Notes: generated by a model not told the origin, from the sequence alone. A stretch of 64,000 nucleotides of DNA from Fragum whitleyi (GCA_948146395.1 OX411552.1:2665501-2729500); one strand, 5' to 3'. Shown: positions 12,501 through 25,079, counted from the stretch's first letter. Translations and numbers: made by a program.

Positions 12501-13207
12501 ATAAGGCAGCAAAATCACCAAAACCAGAAAATGGTGTGGAAGATAAGGAAGAAGGTAGAAATAGTGTGAAATCTGTAAACTCTGATAATTCCAGTATTTT
12601 GGACAAAAACGAGAATTTGGAAAAGAAGTATCTAACCATGCCTGAGTCAGAAGAACAGAAGAGTGACAAAGAGTCTTCAGCCCTGGATAGTTTAAGTAGT
12701 TTTGTGTACGGTCAACCTCTGACCAGTGAGCATCCATTAGACAGTCTACAGAGACTCATCACCAAAGCAGACATTCCAAAATTGATGGCGACACACGGTG
12801 CTTGTGCATTCAAGTATCTCCCACCTCATCTCAAACTCTCCCAATCCAACCCCGACCTCACAGTGCCTCTTAACCTCACACTTAAATCCCACAATGGTGA
12901 CACAGATGATGAAGATGATAGAATACGTCCGGACGACGATTCCCTATCAGATTATGAAGTTGTCAACTCTCCGACCAACAGTGATGGTGATCCAGTAGAA
13001 TATCGGTGTGCTGCTTGTAGTCGTAGATTTGCTACAAAAGGTTCATATCGATATCATCTCAGTAGATGTCACTTATCTAGTGTTAAAAGATATGGTATCA
13101 AAGAAGCATTTAATATGAGTCCTTATGTATATCTTCCACTAGATCACACAGCAAAATTCTCAAAATACTATGAAATGGCAAAGGAACTGGCTAATAAAGG
13201 CAAATGA
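9543..13207 (+). CDS. tsh: Teashirt-family zinc-finger transcription factor, large terminal coding exon
   Basis: Nuclear C2H2 zinc-finger regulator of the Teashirt/TSHZ family, which in animals acts mainly as a transcriptional repressor in trunk, appendage and neural patterning. The exon opens after a pyrimidine-rich tract and AG at 9541-9542; the ATG at 9518 is intronic, so it is not the start. The intron splits the first codon (phase 1), and the reading frame stays open for 1220 codons to TGA at 13205-13207. Visible parts: an acidic, Ser/Lys-rich N-terminus; a PLDLS CtBP-binding motif (10421-10435); three widely spaced Teashirt-type fingers with C..C-x12-H-x5-H spacing at 10937-11002 (C-x1-C), 11111-11179 and 11273-11341; a C-x2-C-x11-H-x3-C motif at 11549-11608; a long charged low-complexity stretch; and a final C-x2-C-x12-H-x4-H finger at 13007-13072 near the C-terminus. 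I see no clear homeodomain of the kind found in vertebrate TSHZ. The family's first coding exon is tiny and is not found here, so the protein is N-terminally incomplete. Confidence 0.92.
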
Positions 13208-14830
13208 TGATTTGTTTATTTTCTGAGATAAATTATCTATAATATCTATAATGGGCTGTATGATCTCAAATTTTACCATAATAATTATTATCAGATGACA
13301 AAATTTTGCCCTGGTTCATAATTCAAGATGTTTGCAGACAACTTATAATTTTTAGTGAATGATTATCAAGAACCTTATACTCTAGGTGGCCCTTATTAGG
13401 CCAGAATGTTAAAAAGCTATTTTTTGTACTCAATTGAGAACTTATTTAATTTTTCAAATCCAAATAATTGTTTGATTTCTGCTTAATCACAACAGAAGTT
13501 TTTGAAATTAACTAAAGATTAAGCTAGAATAAATCTGTATTTAGAAATTGAAATGTGAGAAATTTATCTGTTGAGTTACAAAAAATTATTATCTTGGAGC
13601 CCAGATATAAATTAAATTCTTTTGTGATAAAAAGAATATAGATCTAATTTAAGGTATTCCTTCTATTAAATGGTAAGATCGTATGAAAACAAAGGACAAA
13701 CACACAAAATACTGTTTTGTCTGTACCTATAGTTTACTTCTACCCTTTAACTTACAATGCTGACATTTCACACCCTCTGTAAGTAATTTTGTATAAAAAC
13801 AGAGGGGTAAAGAGAGATGTTTCTTTATCAGTCAATTTCTCTGTTTCTTACTATGTTTCCTAAATTATATATACAACCTATTGGAACTTAACAACCATTG
13901 ATTTGTTGTCACCAGTAACTTTGAGTTTGGACCAGTCTAAAGATTTTAGCTCTGATAGCAGCAGATTGATATGGAGATTTGTCTGTTGTGTGTGTGTCAG
14001 TGCAGCAGTCCTTAAACTTTTTACTTAAAAGGCTTCACCATGGAAACAACTTGATGAATTTCCTTGGATAACCCTGTATTAGATTCCTTTATAGAATTCT
14101 TATTGGTTGAATATCACAGCATAGATGGATGTAGATAATATCCGTATATGGTAAAAATTACTTTTCTCAAAACATGATGTGCGGATATCAACCTAAGTTT
14201 ACTAGAATGATCCTTCATTGAGTATTCATTAGACTACAAAATATTATTATGGTCAGATGAAAAATGTGTCTTACGCCAGAGTCATTTCTACATAATGTTT
14301 TTAGTGAAAACCTTGAAAATCATTTTCTCAAAAACTAAGGGATGGATTTGAACCAAATTTACAAGAACAATTGTAAGTTAGTCTTCAATCTAACTACAAA
14401 ATATCTCAATTGGATGGACAACAAACCTTTTTAAGATGAAACTAATTTACAAATATGGTAAATATAATGAAAACTTTTTAAAGTGATCAGAAGCTATAAA
14501 TTAACTTAACTTATAAATTCACATCAAATTGGAGAAGAAGCTTCAAGTTCTTAAAATTAAGGCATTTTAAGTGGGTTTTCTTAGTGGTGTTACTTTTAGG
14601 GAGGGTGTTATTATCAGGGGAAATACGGTAATCTACAAATAAGTGACATAATCAATGAATGTTTGTTAGAGATTTTCTATATATTTTACTTTGTTCAAGA
14701 TGTTGTTGTTGACACAAATTGTTGTATGTTTTGCCTTTGACAATCCAAGTTAATTGTATGCCTAAACATTTTGTTAATGTATTGTGAGTTTTGTGTATCA
14801 GTTGTGAATAAAACTATCATATTTTTACAG
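13208..14830 (+). other. Candidate 3' UTR of tsh
   Basis: AT-rich sequence after the stop codon with no coding signal. AATAAA hexamers at about 13528-13533 and 14807-14812 are possible polyadenylation signals. A degenerate repeat (about 13965-14480) lies inside, so a long 3' UTR would carry transposon-derived sequence. The extent is inferred, not shown. Confidence 0.35.
13965..14480 (-). mobile_element. Degenerate F2-like HINE remnant
   Basis: AAACTTTTTACTTAAAAGGC and diverged F2 core units (GATCAGATGAAAAATGTGTC-like, AAACCTTGAAAATCATTTTC) in the same order as the reverse F2 elements. It lies within the candidate tsh 3' UTR. Confidence 0.5.
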
Positions 14831-14891
14831 CAAAAATGTTGTAAATTTTACAAAATGAATTATCAGACACGTGAAAAAATCATTCTGAGGG

Positions 14892-15118
14892 TTAACCCAT
14901 TCCCATACAATCCCACTTTTTGACGCTCTTAAGTTAAAAAGCTCCAGGAAACATTTTGGAAAAAGATAGAATTACTTTGTACAAGCAATTTCTTAATTAT
15001 ACAAAATGTTTTCTTATGCAAAAAAAAAGAAAAAAAAAGATTTTTAAAACTAAAAATTATCATGACTACTTGTTTGAAATTGGACTAGTCTAAAAGTGCG
15101 TCTTCTGGTAACAGGTTA
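14892..15118. mobile_element. TTAA-type MITE remnant
   Basis: GTTAACCCATTCCC at the left, a degenerate AAGCAATTTCTT hairpin arm and CTAAAAGTGCGTCTTC..GGTTAAA at the right; related to the piggyBac-type MITE at 4907 and 37246. Confidence 0.45.
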
Positions 15119-15319
15119 AAGCAAAGTTGTAAGTAATTGGGTCTTAGACCAGTTTTCTGTAATCCCTCAACTCATTTAGGGTTCAAAGAATTTGTACAAA
15201 TTTAGATTAAAACAATTTTTTTTGCAAAAAAGTAACACTAATTTAAGTGAATATGGTTGTGACTAGAAAAGGAAAGAAAACAGAAATATGCCAAAATTAG
15301 GTTTGAAAGCATCTTTTTA

Positions 15320-15530
15320 TGCCCTGCCTGCATTGATAGATAGGGGGGGGGGGCATATTTTTTTGTCCAGTCTGTTTGTCTCCAAAAAAGTTTTGCATTC
15401 CGCCATACATTCTAAATGATTATTCCTGAAGTCATGTGTATTGCTTGTGACAAGACCTTGCTGTTGGTACCAACTTCAAGGATTTCAGTCAAGGTCATTT
15501 TTCAAGGTCAAATATGGGGATAGTTTAAAA
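15320..15530 (-). mobile_element. F3 HINE remnant
   Basis: TATGCCCTGCCTGCATTGAT..GGGGGGCATA terminal hairpin, TTTTGTCCAGTCTGTTTGTC microsatellite remnant and one degenerate core unit (CAAGGTCATTTTTCAAGGTC). Confidence 0.6.
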
Positions 15531-15622
15531 TTTAAAATTGAAATATGTTTTGCCGTTGTTAACATATTGTATCAAAATATTGTTTCTTAAAAATTGAAGA
15601 GGCAGGGGTGTCAGTGCTTCTC

Positions 15623-16059
15623 ACATTCGGAACACTGCTTGGCCAATCTCATGATCAACCTCGGATATACATAGATTGCCTATATTTGAAAATTACGGGA
15701 AACCTTGGAAAACCCCGATGACGTCAGTTAAATTAGCCCTGGAAACATTAAGTGAAAACATTCAACGTCCCCAACGTTTCAGTTTAAGTCACTGAAGCGA
15801 AACCAGCTTATCCTCTTTGGATTCTTAAATAATGGCTGAATATTCTTAATTTTTGATTCGTCATTCTCAAAAATTAAGATTTTTCAGCCGTTATTTACAG
15901 TAAAATCAATCTAAAGATAGTGCCTGTTGTTTCTGTACTAGTTTTTCTTACACTGTTTTGGTCTAACAAAATGCACAATTTTGTTACATACCCATCCGCG
16001 TTATATACATCCGAGGTTTGTTGCAGTTTATGGAAATGGCTGAGTGATGTTCCGAATGT
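15623..16059. mobile_element. MITE with ACATTCGGAACA ends and internal hairpin, copy 1
   Basis: Terminal inverted repeat ACATTCGGAACA/TGTTCCGAATGT. The interior has a fold-back of about 65 bp (15829-15893: GGCTGAATATTCTTAATTTT..AAAATTAAGATTTTTCAGCC). A homologous copy is at 52916-53369 in a ZNF236 intron. Confidence 0.75.
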
Positions 16060-16611
16060 GTTTCTCAGTGTGTTTCAGAGCTATTTTCCATGTATGTGTT
16101 AAAATTTGGGATTGTGTGTAAATGGGGTTAAACAATATTTAAAAGAATGTGTAAACTTGTAAATATTTTATCTTTGTTAAACCTTGTTACTGCGCCTTTT
16201 ATTATGGGACTCAATTAAACTTACAATCATGTACATAGTAACTAGCTTTAAAATATACACTTACATATTGTTTTATAGACTTGTAACATTCAAACATGAA
16301 TTTTCAAACCTTTCTTTCTATGTCCTACATTGTTTAGACTGGAGCCTGTTCTTTCACTGTTGTCTAACTGAGCCCATAATATTCCTGCTAAAGCAGGAGG
16401 TTTAGACTAAGTTCAGCCTGCACAAATGTGCTCATGCACAGAAAGGAGCCGGGTCTTAAATGTTTTGCAAATTTTTCCATTTTGAAGGCAAGGCAGGTTT
16501 TAGGTATAAAATGATATCTTCAATAATACTTACAGTATGATTTCATACACCATACGAGGGTAGAAATCCTATTTCTTTGATAGAAGCTTTTAAATGGACA
16601 GGAAAAGTAAA

Positions 16612-17895
16612 CAAGAGGACCAAGATGGTCCTAGATCGCTCCCCTGAGTCTCTTTGACCGACATCTCATCAATCAAATAGGCAAATGTCATAAAGGAGAT
16701 AATTTCTACAAAAAACCAAGTTTCATGAAGTTTAGACCAAATTTGTAGCCTCTAGAGTTACATTAAGAAAATTATCATAAAGACTCCTTTTCCTGTGATA
16801 TAACATGGATCTTTCCCATTTTCAATAGGGTGCATCCTTATAATCTGACCAATATTCTGACCAAGTTTCATAAAGATTGGGCCATATTTGTGGCCTCTAG
16901 CAAGTAAACAATAAAATTGTCTTTATGGCCCCTTTTCCTGTGATATTGCATGGATCCTACCCTTTTTCAATAGGTTTTATCCTTGTGACCTGGCCAAAAT
17001 TATGACCAAGTTTCATGATGATAGGGCCATATTCGTGGCTTCTAGACAATTTATAAGAAAATTGTCAATAAGGCCCCTTTTCCCTTGATATAGTATGGAT
17101 CCTTTCCATTTTCGATAGGGTTCATCCTCCTGACTTGCAAAACATTCTGACAAAATTTCATAAAGATTGGGCCTTATTTGTGGCCTCTACAGTGTAAACA
17201 AGAAAATTGTCATAAAGGCCCCTTTTCCCGTGATTTGGCATGGATCCTTCCCATTTTCAATAGGGTTCATCCTTGTGACCTGCCCAACATTCTGACTAAG
17301 TTTCAAGAAGATTGGGCCATATTTGTGGTCTCTAGAGTGTAAACAAGAAAATTGTCAATAAGGCTCCTTTTCCTGTGATATGGCACGGATCCTTCCCATT
17401 TTCGATAGGGTTCATCCTTGTGACCTGGCCAACATTCTGAACAAGTTTCATGAAGATTGGGCCATATTTGTGGTCTCTAGAGTGTAAACAAGAAAATTGT
17501 CAATAAGGCTCCTTTTCCTGTGATATGGCACGGATCCTTCCCATTTTAGATAGGGTTCATCCTTGTGACCAAGCCAACAGTCTGACCAAGTTTCATGAAG
17601 ATTGGGCCTTATTTGTTGTCTCTGGAGTGTAAACAAGAAAATTGGTCATAAGGCCCCTTTTCCCGTGATTTGGCATGGATCCTTCCCATTTTCAATAGGG
17701 TTCATCCTTGCAACCTGACCAACATTCTGACCAAGTTTCATGAAGATTGGATCATATTTGTGGCCTCTAGAGTGTAAACACTAAAATTGTTGACGCATGA
17801 CGACGAACGACGCACGACGCACACCGCACGACGGACGACAGACATTCAATGATCACAAAAGCTCACCTTGAGCACGATGTGCTCAGGTGAGCTAA
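16612..17895 (+). mobile_element. HINE/pearl-like element, family F1, complete
   Basis: Starts CAAGAGGACCAAGATGGTCC (5' hairpin), subterminal GCTCCCCTGAG, tandem core units of about 145 bp (GGCCCCTTTTCC.. at 17217, 17362 and 17507), a GACGACGG-type tract near 17800-17845, 3' hairpin GAGCAC/GTGCTC and end AGGTGAGCTAA. No protein. Confidence 0.8.
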
Positions 17896-17929
17896 AAATT
17901 AAAGAAATTTTTCAAATTTGGAATGGTTT

Positions 17930-18795
17930 TTTGCTCCACTAGCCAAAGGCCACTAGGGTTGTTGTCATGGCGCTGTGTGTGTCGTGCGTCTGGCCTTCCA
18001 TCCAGTCATTAACTTCTTCTTTAAAATCCTCTCCTCAGATACCACTGGATGAAATTCAACAAAACTTCACTGGTATGACCCTTTGGTGACCCTCTTTCAA
18101 AAGTGTTCACGGAATTTTGATACAATGAAAAAAAGGCCGTAATGGGAATGGCTAATTTCCATATAAGAAATATGTGACTATTCTCAGTCCGTAACAGATG
18201 GATATCAACCAAATTAACTGGAATGATCCTTGTGTAACTTTAAGATATATCAGTCTACAAAAAATTATTAAGATCAGATGAAAAATATGTCTTTTTATGG
18301 GCGGTGGTCTACACTCTATATGTTATACAGTGAAAACTTTGAAAATCATGGATATCAACCAAATTTCACTTCATTGATCCTTGGGTGACTCTTTATCAGT
18401 CTACAAAATTTATTGTGATCAGATGCAAATATGTCTTTTAAGGGCAAAGGTCATTTCTCTGTTATATAAGGTGGAAAATTTGAAAGTCATTTTCCCAGAA
18501 TCTAATTGATGGATAACAGTCAAATTTCACTGGAATGATCCATGGGTGACCCATTATCAGACTACACTTAATCATTTTAATTGGATGAAAAATGTGTCTT
18601 TTATGGGCAGAGGTCAATTTTCTTTGTTATTCATCTATTATGATTTTTTTTCAGAAATATTTTGACACGTAACACTTGAAAAAAATTATTTACTGAGATG
18701 TTGAGATGAACATTCATTCATTCACTTGAATTCTTGTCATATCATATCATTAGATTCAGGCCTTTGGAGCAAATGATGCTCAAGCAGCTCTAGTT
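17930..18795 (-). mobile_element. HINE/pearl-like element, family F2, reverse orientation
   Basis: GCTCCACTAGCCAAAGGCCACTAG at the left (in reverse, the 3' hairpin and subterminal repeat), F2 core units, then GGCCTTTGGAGC..CTCTAG at the right (reverse 5' end). It abuts the F1 element at 16612-17895. Confidence 0.7.
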
Positions 18796-19210
18796 TTATG
18801 TGACCATTTTTATGTCAGCTTATATACTTTAAGAGACTTATGATACCTATGACTTACTGATACATCATTATTTTGTTAAAATTTTGTATAAGAAATGCAA
18901 TTCAGACTATCTTGACATCATCAATGTTAAATTGTCCATTATTTTTTTCATTAGAGATTTCTACCTTGGATTGGTTTTTTTTGCTGTAATAACTTTATAC
19001 TAAAATCCAACTTAAATTTTGTTGACATCAAATGTTGTCAAAACATATCAGTAATAAATAAGAGAAGATTTGCACTAGTGAAGCATTGTCATATTCCCAA
19101 TAGATTCATTATTCTGAAACAACAAAATGTATTCTGTAACAGATAGAACGCATGTTTTTTACATAGTTATAGCATATCAGATCTTTTACACTTTGTTTTT
19201 ACAGATTTTT
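18796..19210. other. Non-coding DNA
   Basis: AT-rich; nothing recognised. Confidence 0.4.
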
Positions 19211-19371
19211 TTAAGGTAGTGGATCAGTAAAAGTTCTGAAACGTTTTGGAAGTAATGAACTTTCTGAGTGTTAACGGAGGTTTCCTGATGAATTCATTAG
19301 GAAACCTCTGTTAACATTGTGAAAGATCATGTGTTCCTGAAATGCATAACTATTACGGGCCCACTACCTTC
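19211..19371. mobile_element. Fold-back MITE, copy 2
   Basis: Ends TTAAGGTAGTGG and CCCACTACCTT; the central fold-back GAGGTTTCCT/AGGAAACCTC around GATGAATTCATT. Same family as 6393-6558. Confidence 0.75.
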
Positions 19372-19995
19372 ATATGCCTTTGATAGGCAAATCTGAGGAC
19401 TTTTACACAGAATGTTTTTGATGATAAATTTTACAGATTACAAATTTCCATAAAAGGTTATTACACAAGTCTTTTTTAATTTATTATTACTTTTGTCTAA
19501 TGATTTTGAGTAATTTCAAAAGTTGTAAAAACAGATTTTTATAAAAGACATTGTTTTCATCTTTTTTAGGGTGACAAAAAAAAAATAATAATAATTATCA
19601 TAATGATAGAAACAAGTGGCATATTTTCTGTCCAACCATTAATTTTTTTTTCTGTTACCTTTTAAATGAAATCGCACAGGAATCTTGGCATTCATTTTGT
19701 TGATATGCCAATGAGAATCTTTTCTTTTAGATGCTACTTAATAAAGGAAGTGAAATCATCAAAAGTTATCCTATTGGCATGAATGGCTTCAGTACATCAG
19801 ATTATCATAAATTTTCTTTCAATTTTCACATGTTATTTTGAAGTGTAATAGAAGTATTTTCATCTAAGTTTTTGCTGTATTGTCAAGGATTATAATAAAA
19901 TCCATAAAAACAAAATATTAAAATAAATTTTCTTTGAAATATTTCTGTACTTGTTTTGCTTTGTTGCTCCTAGTTGTTGAGCTACTGTTATAACC

Positions 19996-20116
19996 CAGCC
20001 CTGCGTTCAGGATGAAAACGTTAGCGGAGAGCTTTCGAAATGATGTCCACATGCAAAGCTGGGTATCATCGCAAAGCTCTAGCAAAACGTTTTTACATCC
20101 TGAACACAGAGCTGGT
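19996..20116. repeat. Fold-back sequence of about 120 bp
   Basis: Left arm CGTTCAGGATGAAAACGTTA..AGAGCTTT pairs with AAAGCTCT..AAAACGTTTTTACATCCTGAAC. A C-rich run (20133-20142) follows. Origin unknown. Confidence 0.6.
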
Positions 20117-20286
20117 TTGCCAGGGCTAATACCCCCCCCCCCTCCAGCTATGTTTTGGATATACAGGAGTAGTTTGTCAGTTGTTCCATCTGTCTGTAGC
20201 TTTTTTGTGTCCACTCAAATTCTCATCAAATAATGGACAGATTTTATGTAAAAATTCACTGATCACAACAAAACAAAGACATGCGG

Positions 20287-20358
20287 ATGGGTCAGTCCAA
20301 CACTATTGTAAGTGTCTATATATTTATAGACACTTACAGTGGTTTTGCACTGACACAT
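20287..20358. repeat. About 70-bp palindromic hairpin element, copy 5 (variant B)
   Basis: ATGGGTCAGTCCAACACTAT.. against ..GTGGTTTTGCACTGACACAT, with GTAAGTGTCTATA and TATAGACACTTAC perfectly complementary at the centre. Confidence 0.75.
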
Positions 20359-20370
20359 CAATGCATGTTT

Positions 20371-21835
20371 TATTAGCTAACCTGAGCATGAAGTGCTCAA
20401 GGTGAGCTATTGTGATAAATCAATGTCCGGCATCTGTCTTGCCTGCCATCAACAATTTAAAAAGATCTTCTCCCAAACTATCCTTCAGATTTCACCCAAA
20501 CTTGGCAGAAAAGGAATTCCAAAATACTTCACAGAATTAGTATCCCTGAAGAGCTCTGGTTGCCATGGCAATGGAGACTATATACTAAAAACATGGTATA
20601 AAACATTGCCCAATGCTTGTCTACCAAAATAGTTTAAAATTATTACTCTATCCTAAACATCAGCACTATGTTGTAGGATCCTGGATTTTACATAGAAATA
20701 AAGCACAAAAATCTTTAAGAATCTTCTACTCCCAAACCAAAAGGTTCTGGTATCATGTTGAATATTTGAGTTAAATTCTGACCTTTGACCCCTTTCTAAA
20801 ATTTATAATTATAGGGTCCAGGACTGTATCAAATACATAACAAGAAAAGTAGATTATTGTCTTTGATTTTGGCGTCACGATAGGCCCTTGACCCCAACCT
20901 TGACCTTTGACATAGTTTCTTAAATATTGAATTATTAGGGCTAGGACTGTATTAAGTCAATCATAATGGTTGGAAGATGATTGTCTTTGATCAGGGGTGT
21001 GGAATTCCTATGCCCGACTTGTCCGACTCGGGCTTTTGTACTCGAGGACAAGTAGATTTTTCTAAGCCACTTGTCCAAGGACAAGTAAATACCAGGGCAA
21101 ATCTTGGAATGTTATTTAAAAGAATTAAGAGAGAAATCGTCCTAATGTTCATATCATAGGGTAGAAAACATTGTTTTTAATGAAGAAAATGCTGGATACC
21201 AGCATTTTTTTCATCAAAAGGCAATGTTTTTTTTCATTTTTTTTTTTAACTCTCTAGTGGACAAGTTCATTTTGATCCTGGACAAGTAGAAAATCCGCTT
21301 TTACTTGTCCAGGGACAAGTGGAGAAAACTCCTATTTCCACACCCCTGCTTTGATTCTGGAATCAAGTTGAACCTGTGACCCAGACCAAGACCTTTGACC
21401 TACTTTCTTAAATGTATGATTATAGGGCCTAGGTCTATATTTAATAAATAATGAAAAATGTAGGTCGATAATTGTCTTTGTTTCTGGCATCATGTGAATA
21501 TTTGATCCAGATTTTGACCTTTGAACTACTTTCTTAAATATTCAATTATTAGATCTAGAACTATATTCTGCTACTTATAAGTGTTGGAAGATGATTCTTG
21601 CATCCTGTTAAACCTTTGACCCTGACCATTACCTTTGACCTACTTTCTTAGATTTTGAGGACTATTAAATCAATGGTAAAATTTACACAGACCTTGACCT
21701 TTTTTCTAAAATCTTCATTTACTTAAATTTTATTTAGAGCAAATGAACTTTTACTAAGATCTGCCATGATTATCGCCTGACAAGCAAATTAACTAGATCT
21801 TAGTTTATAACTTTCTAAAGTATTTTAATCTTGCA
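20371..21835 (-). mobile_element. F1-type HINE remnant, reverse, interrupted by a hAT-like MITE
   Basis: Starts TTAGCTAACCTGAGCATGAA (reverse F1 3' end with a GAGCA/TGCTC hairpin). It continues with diverged tandem units marked by CTTTGACCTACTTTCTTAAA at about 20880, 21400, 21520 and 21640. The right limit is uncertain. Confidence 0.55.
20992..21348. mobile_element. hAT-like MITE, 357 bp, with TSD
   Basis: Terminal inverted repeats CAGGGGTGTGGAA/TTCCACACCCCTG, flanked by the direct repeat CTTTGAT (20985-20991 and 21349-21355). The interior is rich in GGACAAGT and its inverse. The CAGGG terminus and 7-8-bp duplication fit hAT. A decayed copy is at 52602-52912. Confidence 0.8.
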
Positions 21836-22486
21836 GGTCATAGATTTTTCTGAGCAAAGTTGCCAGTGTTTTCTTTCAACATTGATTCATGTTTTATCAG
21901 CCAAAATGAACAAAACTATTACCCTAAAATGGAAATAAGCCCTATGCTGCACAGCAACTTTCATTCGTTATATTGAACAGGCATTGAACAGTCAAGGTCA
22001 GATATGAATCTGGAAAAGGACAATTCCTTTGAGATTATGATCACAGGTCATATTCAAATACCAAATTTTGACCTTGGTTTTATCTATTGGTCCCCACATC
22101 CGCCTTCTTTGCCCCTCAAAATCTTGTGTGAACTAGAGGTCAAATTTATGGCCCAAATTTCTTAATCTTGGTCAGTATGTTTGTCTTCATGATCAACCCA
22201 TGGACAATTTTAAAAATTGGGTCAAGTGGGATCAAAAACTAGGTCACAGGGTCATATTTCAGGGCCACAATTTTGGCCCAAATGTCTTGAAACTTGATCA
22301 GAATGTTTGTCTATACGATATCTCAGACAAGTCTGAAATTGGGTCATGTGGTTTAAAAAACTAGGTCACTGGGTCAAGTCTTGGAGAACCTGTGTTCACA
22401 TTAGGGGCCATAGTATTGACCAAAATGTCTTGAAACAGAATGTTTGTCTACATGATTTCTTGGACAAGTTTGAAATTTGGGCAGGA
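21836..22486. repeat. Diverged tandem-type repeat
   Basis: Two related units containing AAATGTCTTGAAAC, CAGAATGTTTGTCTA and AAACTAGGTCAC; looks like the core of another bivalve dispersed repeat. Ends not identified. Confidence 0.45.
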
Positions 22487-22795
22487 GATTTTCTATCCGA
22501 CTTAGAACATGTTTTTCTAACACTATCTGTAATTTACCTTTAGCACTAAACAATGAAAAGATTTAAACTTGCTGTGTTATAACTGTAAAATGTGTAATTA
22601 TGCTGTAATTACTTATCAATCTGTCTCTGTTGCTTATTGCTGATCTTAAATTTCCATTTCTGTGACTGAAGAAAGTCTTTTGGGAAAAAAGCACTCATAA
22701 ACAATGCTTGTCATCTTTTTGAAATGACTCGACACACAAAACAGGTTGATATGCAACCTGACAACATCTTGTCACCAGATATACATAAGGGTATG
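22487..22795. repeat. Dispersed repeat, paralogue of 3110-3400
   Basis: Shares GATTTTCTATC, TTTTTCTAACACT and AAACAATGAAAAG in order with 3110-3400. Confidence 0.6.
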
Positions 22796-23267
22796 TGAGA
22801 ATTGCATATCGATGGAAGGCATTGTCGAAGAAGAGAGCCAAGCTGGGGGAAGCGGCTTAACCCAGCTCAAGCCCCGTTCAGCTGGTGCGGGGCAAAAATC
22901 CGAGAAATGGGAGCAAAAATCATTCCAGACTGCAGATTAGACGATTAGACGATTTTTATGGGAGCAAAAATCACCAGCACAATAGAAATACATGTGTATA
23001 CGAAGCTTCGTATCAAAATTTTTCAACCACAGTAAAGTGTTGGCATCAGTATGCAGTCCTCTTATCAGCTCAAATGGGAGAAGGGCCTGTGGGATTGTCA
23101 TGGCAATGTGTTCATGCATCAATCAAGATGTTTTTTTCACTGAGGAGATAGAGGTGTTAGTGTGTTATTGCAAAAATCAATTCGGCACTTTTGAAATCAA
23201 AATTTTTCACTTTGTCAAAAATATAATTGATTGATAATCATAAGATAGTAACTACACCTTTTTAATT

Positions 23268-23705
23268 CACATCCTGCTCAAGGTGAGCTTTTGTGATCTT
23301 TAAATGTCCGTCATCTGTTGTCCTTCCACCATCGTCCAGCATCAACAATTTAAGTGTTTACACTCTAGAGGCCACTCCGTCGTCTGTTGTCCCTCGACCG
23401 TCGTCCAGCGTCAACAATTTAAGTGTTTACACTCTAGAGGCCACAAATTTGATCCAATCTTCGTGAAACTTAGTCAGAATGTTGGTCAGGTCCCAAGGAT
23501 GCACCTTATTGAAAATGGGAAGGATCCATACCATATCACAGGAAAAGGGGCCTTAATGACAATTTTCTTGTTTACACTCTAGAGGCCGAAAAATAATGGC
23601 CAAATCTTCATGAAACTTGGCCAGAATGTTGGCCAGATCACAAGGATAAACCCCATTGAAAATTGGAAGGGTCCATGCCATATCAAGAGAAAAGGGGCCC
23701 ATTCA
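23268..23705 (-). mobile_element. F1-type HINE remnant, reverse
   Basis: GCTCAAGGTGAGCTTTTGTG, then CATCGTCCAGCATCAACAAT and F1 core units with TTACACTCTAGAGGCC. The segment GTCCAGC..CTCTAGAGGCCAC is itself duplicated in tandem (about 23330-23440). Confidence 0.6.
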
Positions 23706-24262
23706 ATCAATCAATTTAATAAAATCCTGCTTAGGCACATGGGAGGTCTGTTTTAACAGTTTTAGGAAACAAAATATAAAAACTTGGCGAAAGAGTAACT
23801 CAAATGATATAATTCTTGCAAGAGAAAAAATGTTCATAATAGATTTTAATGGATTATAGTTGGAGAAACAAAAATGTTGTTTGACAAATTATGATATAAA
23901 TTTATAAATTGCATGATGGTTTAAAGATGGGCCTAATCTGTCATAATTACATTGTAATCTGTCAGACAAAAGACTTCAAAACACAATTTTACTGAATTAT
24001 CACCCAAACCTGACAAATGGCCATGTTATTTTCAAATTGTGCATTAATTGATGAATATTTTTTTTATCTTATCCTTTAAATCCTGTCAAAACAATGTAAC
24101 TTTTTACAGTCTTTCATATGTATAAACCTGTAATTCCAAGTGAGTGGTCAAAGATCAATTTTACATTGAAAATGATAGGAGAAAACGGTTTCTCGAACCT
24201 CACTCTTTCTTGCATAACTATATAGCATTATAGGCAACATATTAAAAAGGATATTTGTCCTT

Positions 24263-24263
<1 letters not shown>

Positions 24264-24293
<30 letters not shown>
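24264..24293 (+). repeat. Homopolymer (G)30
   Basis: Uninterrupted run of 30 G; potential G-quadruplex and a likely site of length error in sequencing or assembly. Confidence 0.9.
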
Positions 24294-24426
24294 CTTAATT
24301 ATAAAAGGGCCGCTGCTTTCCAGGTAAAGGTAAATCAGCTTGGTATCATATCTACTCACTTTTATAGAAAGAAGAATACATATATAACTTTGAATGTTAA
24401 ATCATAGATAGGTAAGGTAACCCAAA

Positions 24427-24473
24427 CCTAGTAACTCCAGCTTATTCAAGCTGAAGTTACGAGGTTTTGGTAA
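24427..24473. repeat. Palindrome of about 47 bp
   Basis: AAACCTAGTAACTCCAGCTT pairs with AAGCTGAAGTTACGAGGTTT. A related palindrome appears at about 47112-47160. Confidence 0.6.
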
Positions 24474-25079
24474 ACCAGCAGTAAAATGTGTTCACTTTTG
24501 CTATACACATCCAGCCTTTGGTTTTAGAAAGCAGTCATGTGCATGCATTAATGATAATTGTCAACTCATTTTTGAAAGAAAGCAAAACATTGAAATGTAA
24601 ACTCACCATTTTACGTCACGGTTTAAGCCATCCCCTGCCAGTTGAATTATAATGCAGAATAGTAATTCGAATTTGTCCTGAACCACATTTGGTGGCAAGC
24701 TAGACCTAGTTTTCACATAAACTGTTTAATAAAATTTTCAGATAGCTTCAAGGTCACAAGTGAAGGTCAAAATTTGAATATCAAAATTATTTGGCAAATA
24801 ATCTTGAATTGACATGCTATTTGACATAAATTTTCAGATGGCTCCTAGGATGAGGTCACATTTCAAGGTCAAACATTAAAATTGAGCTCGTCCTGAGCAT
24901 AGCTTCAACCCTTATGGATGGAGATCTATTTAAAAGTGATTTGGTGGGGTTTTACCATCATTAGTTGAAATGATATTGAAAGTAAAGCTGTAAAGTCTGA
25001 ATTTATGTCATACATTTTCACACCACTTTACACTTTAATCGCTGATCATCAAGTTGTACTTCAGCTGCCACAGTACTAA

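Larger units (their letters stand above)
23706..25079. other. Non-coding DNA with minor repeats
   Basis: Contains a 30-base G run (24264-24293), a small palindrome (24427-24473) and tandem-like TTTTCAGATNGCT..AAGGTCA segments (24730-24880). No coding signal. Confidence 0.45.
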
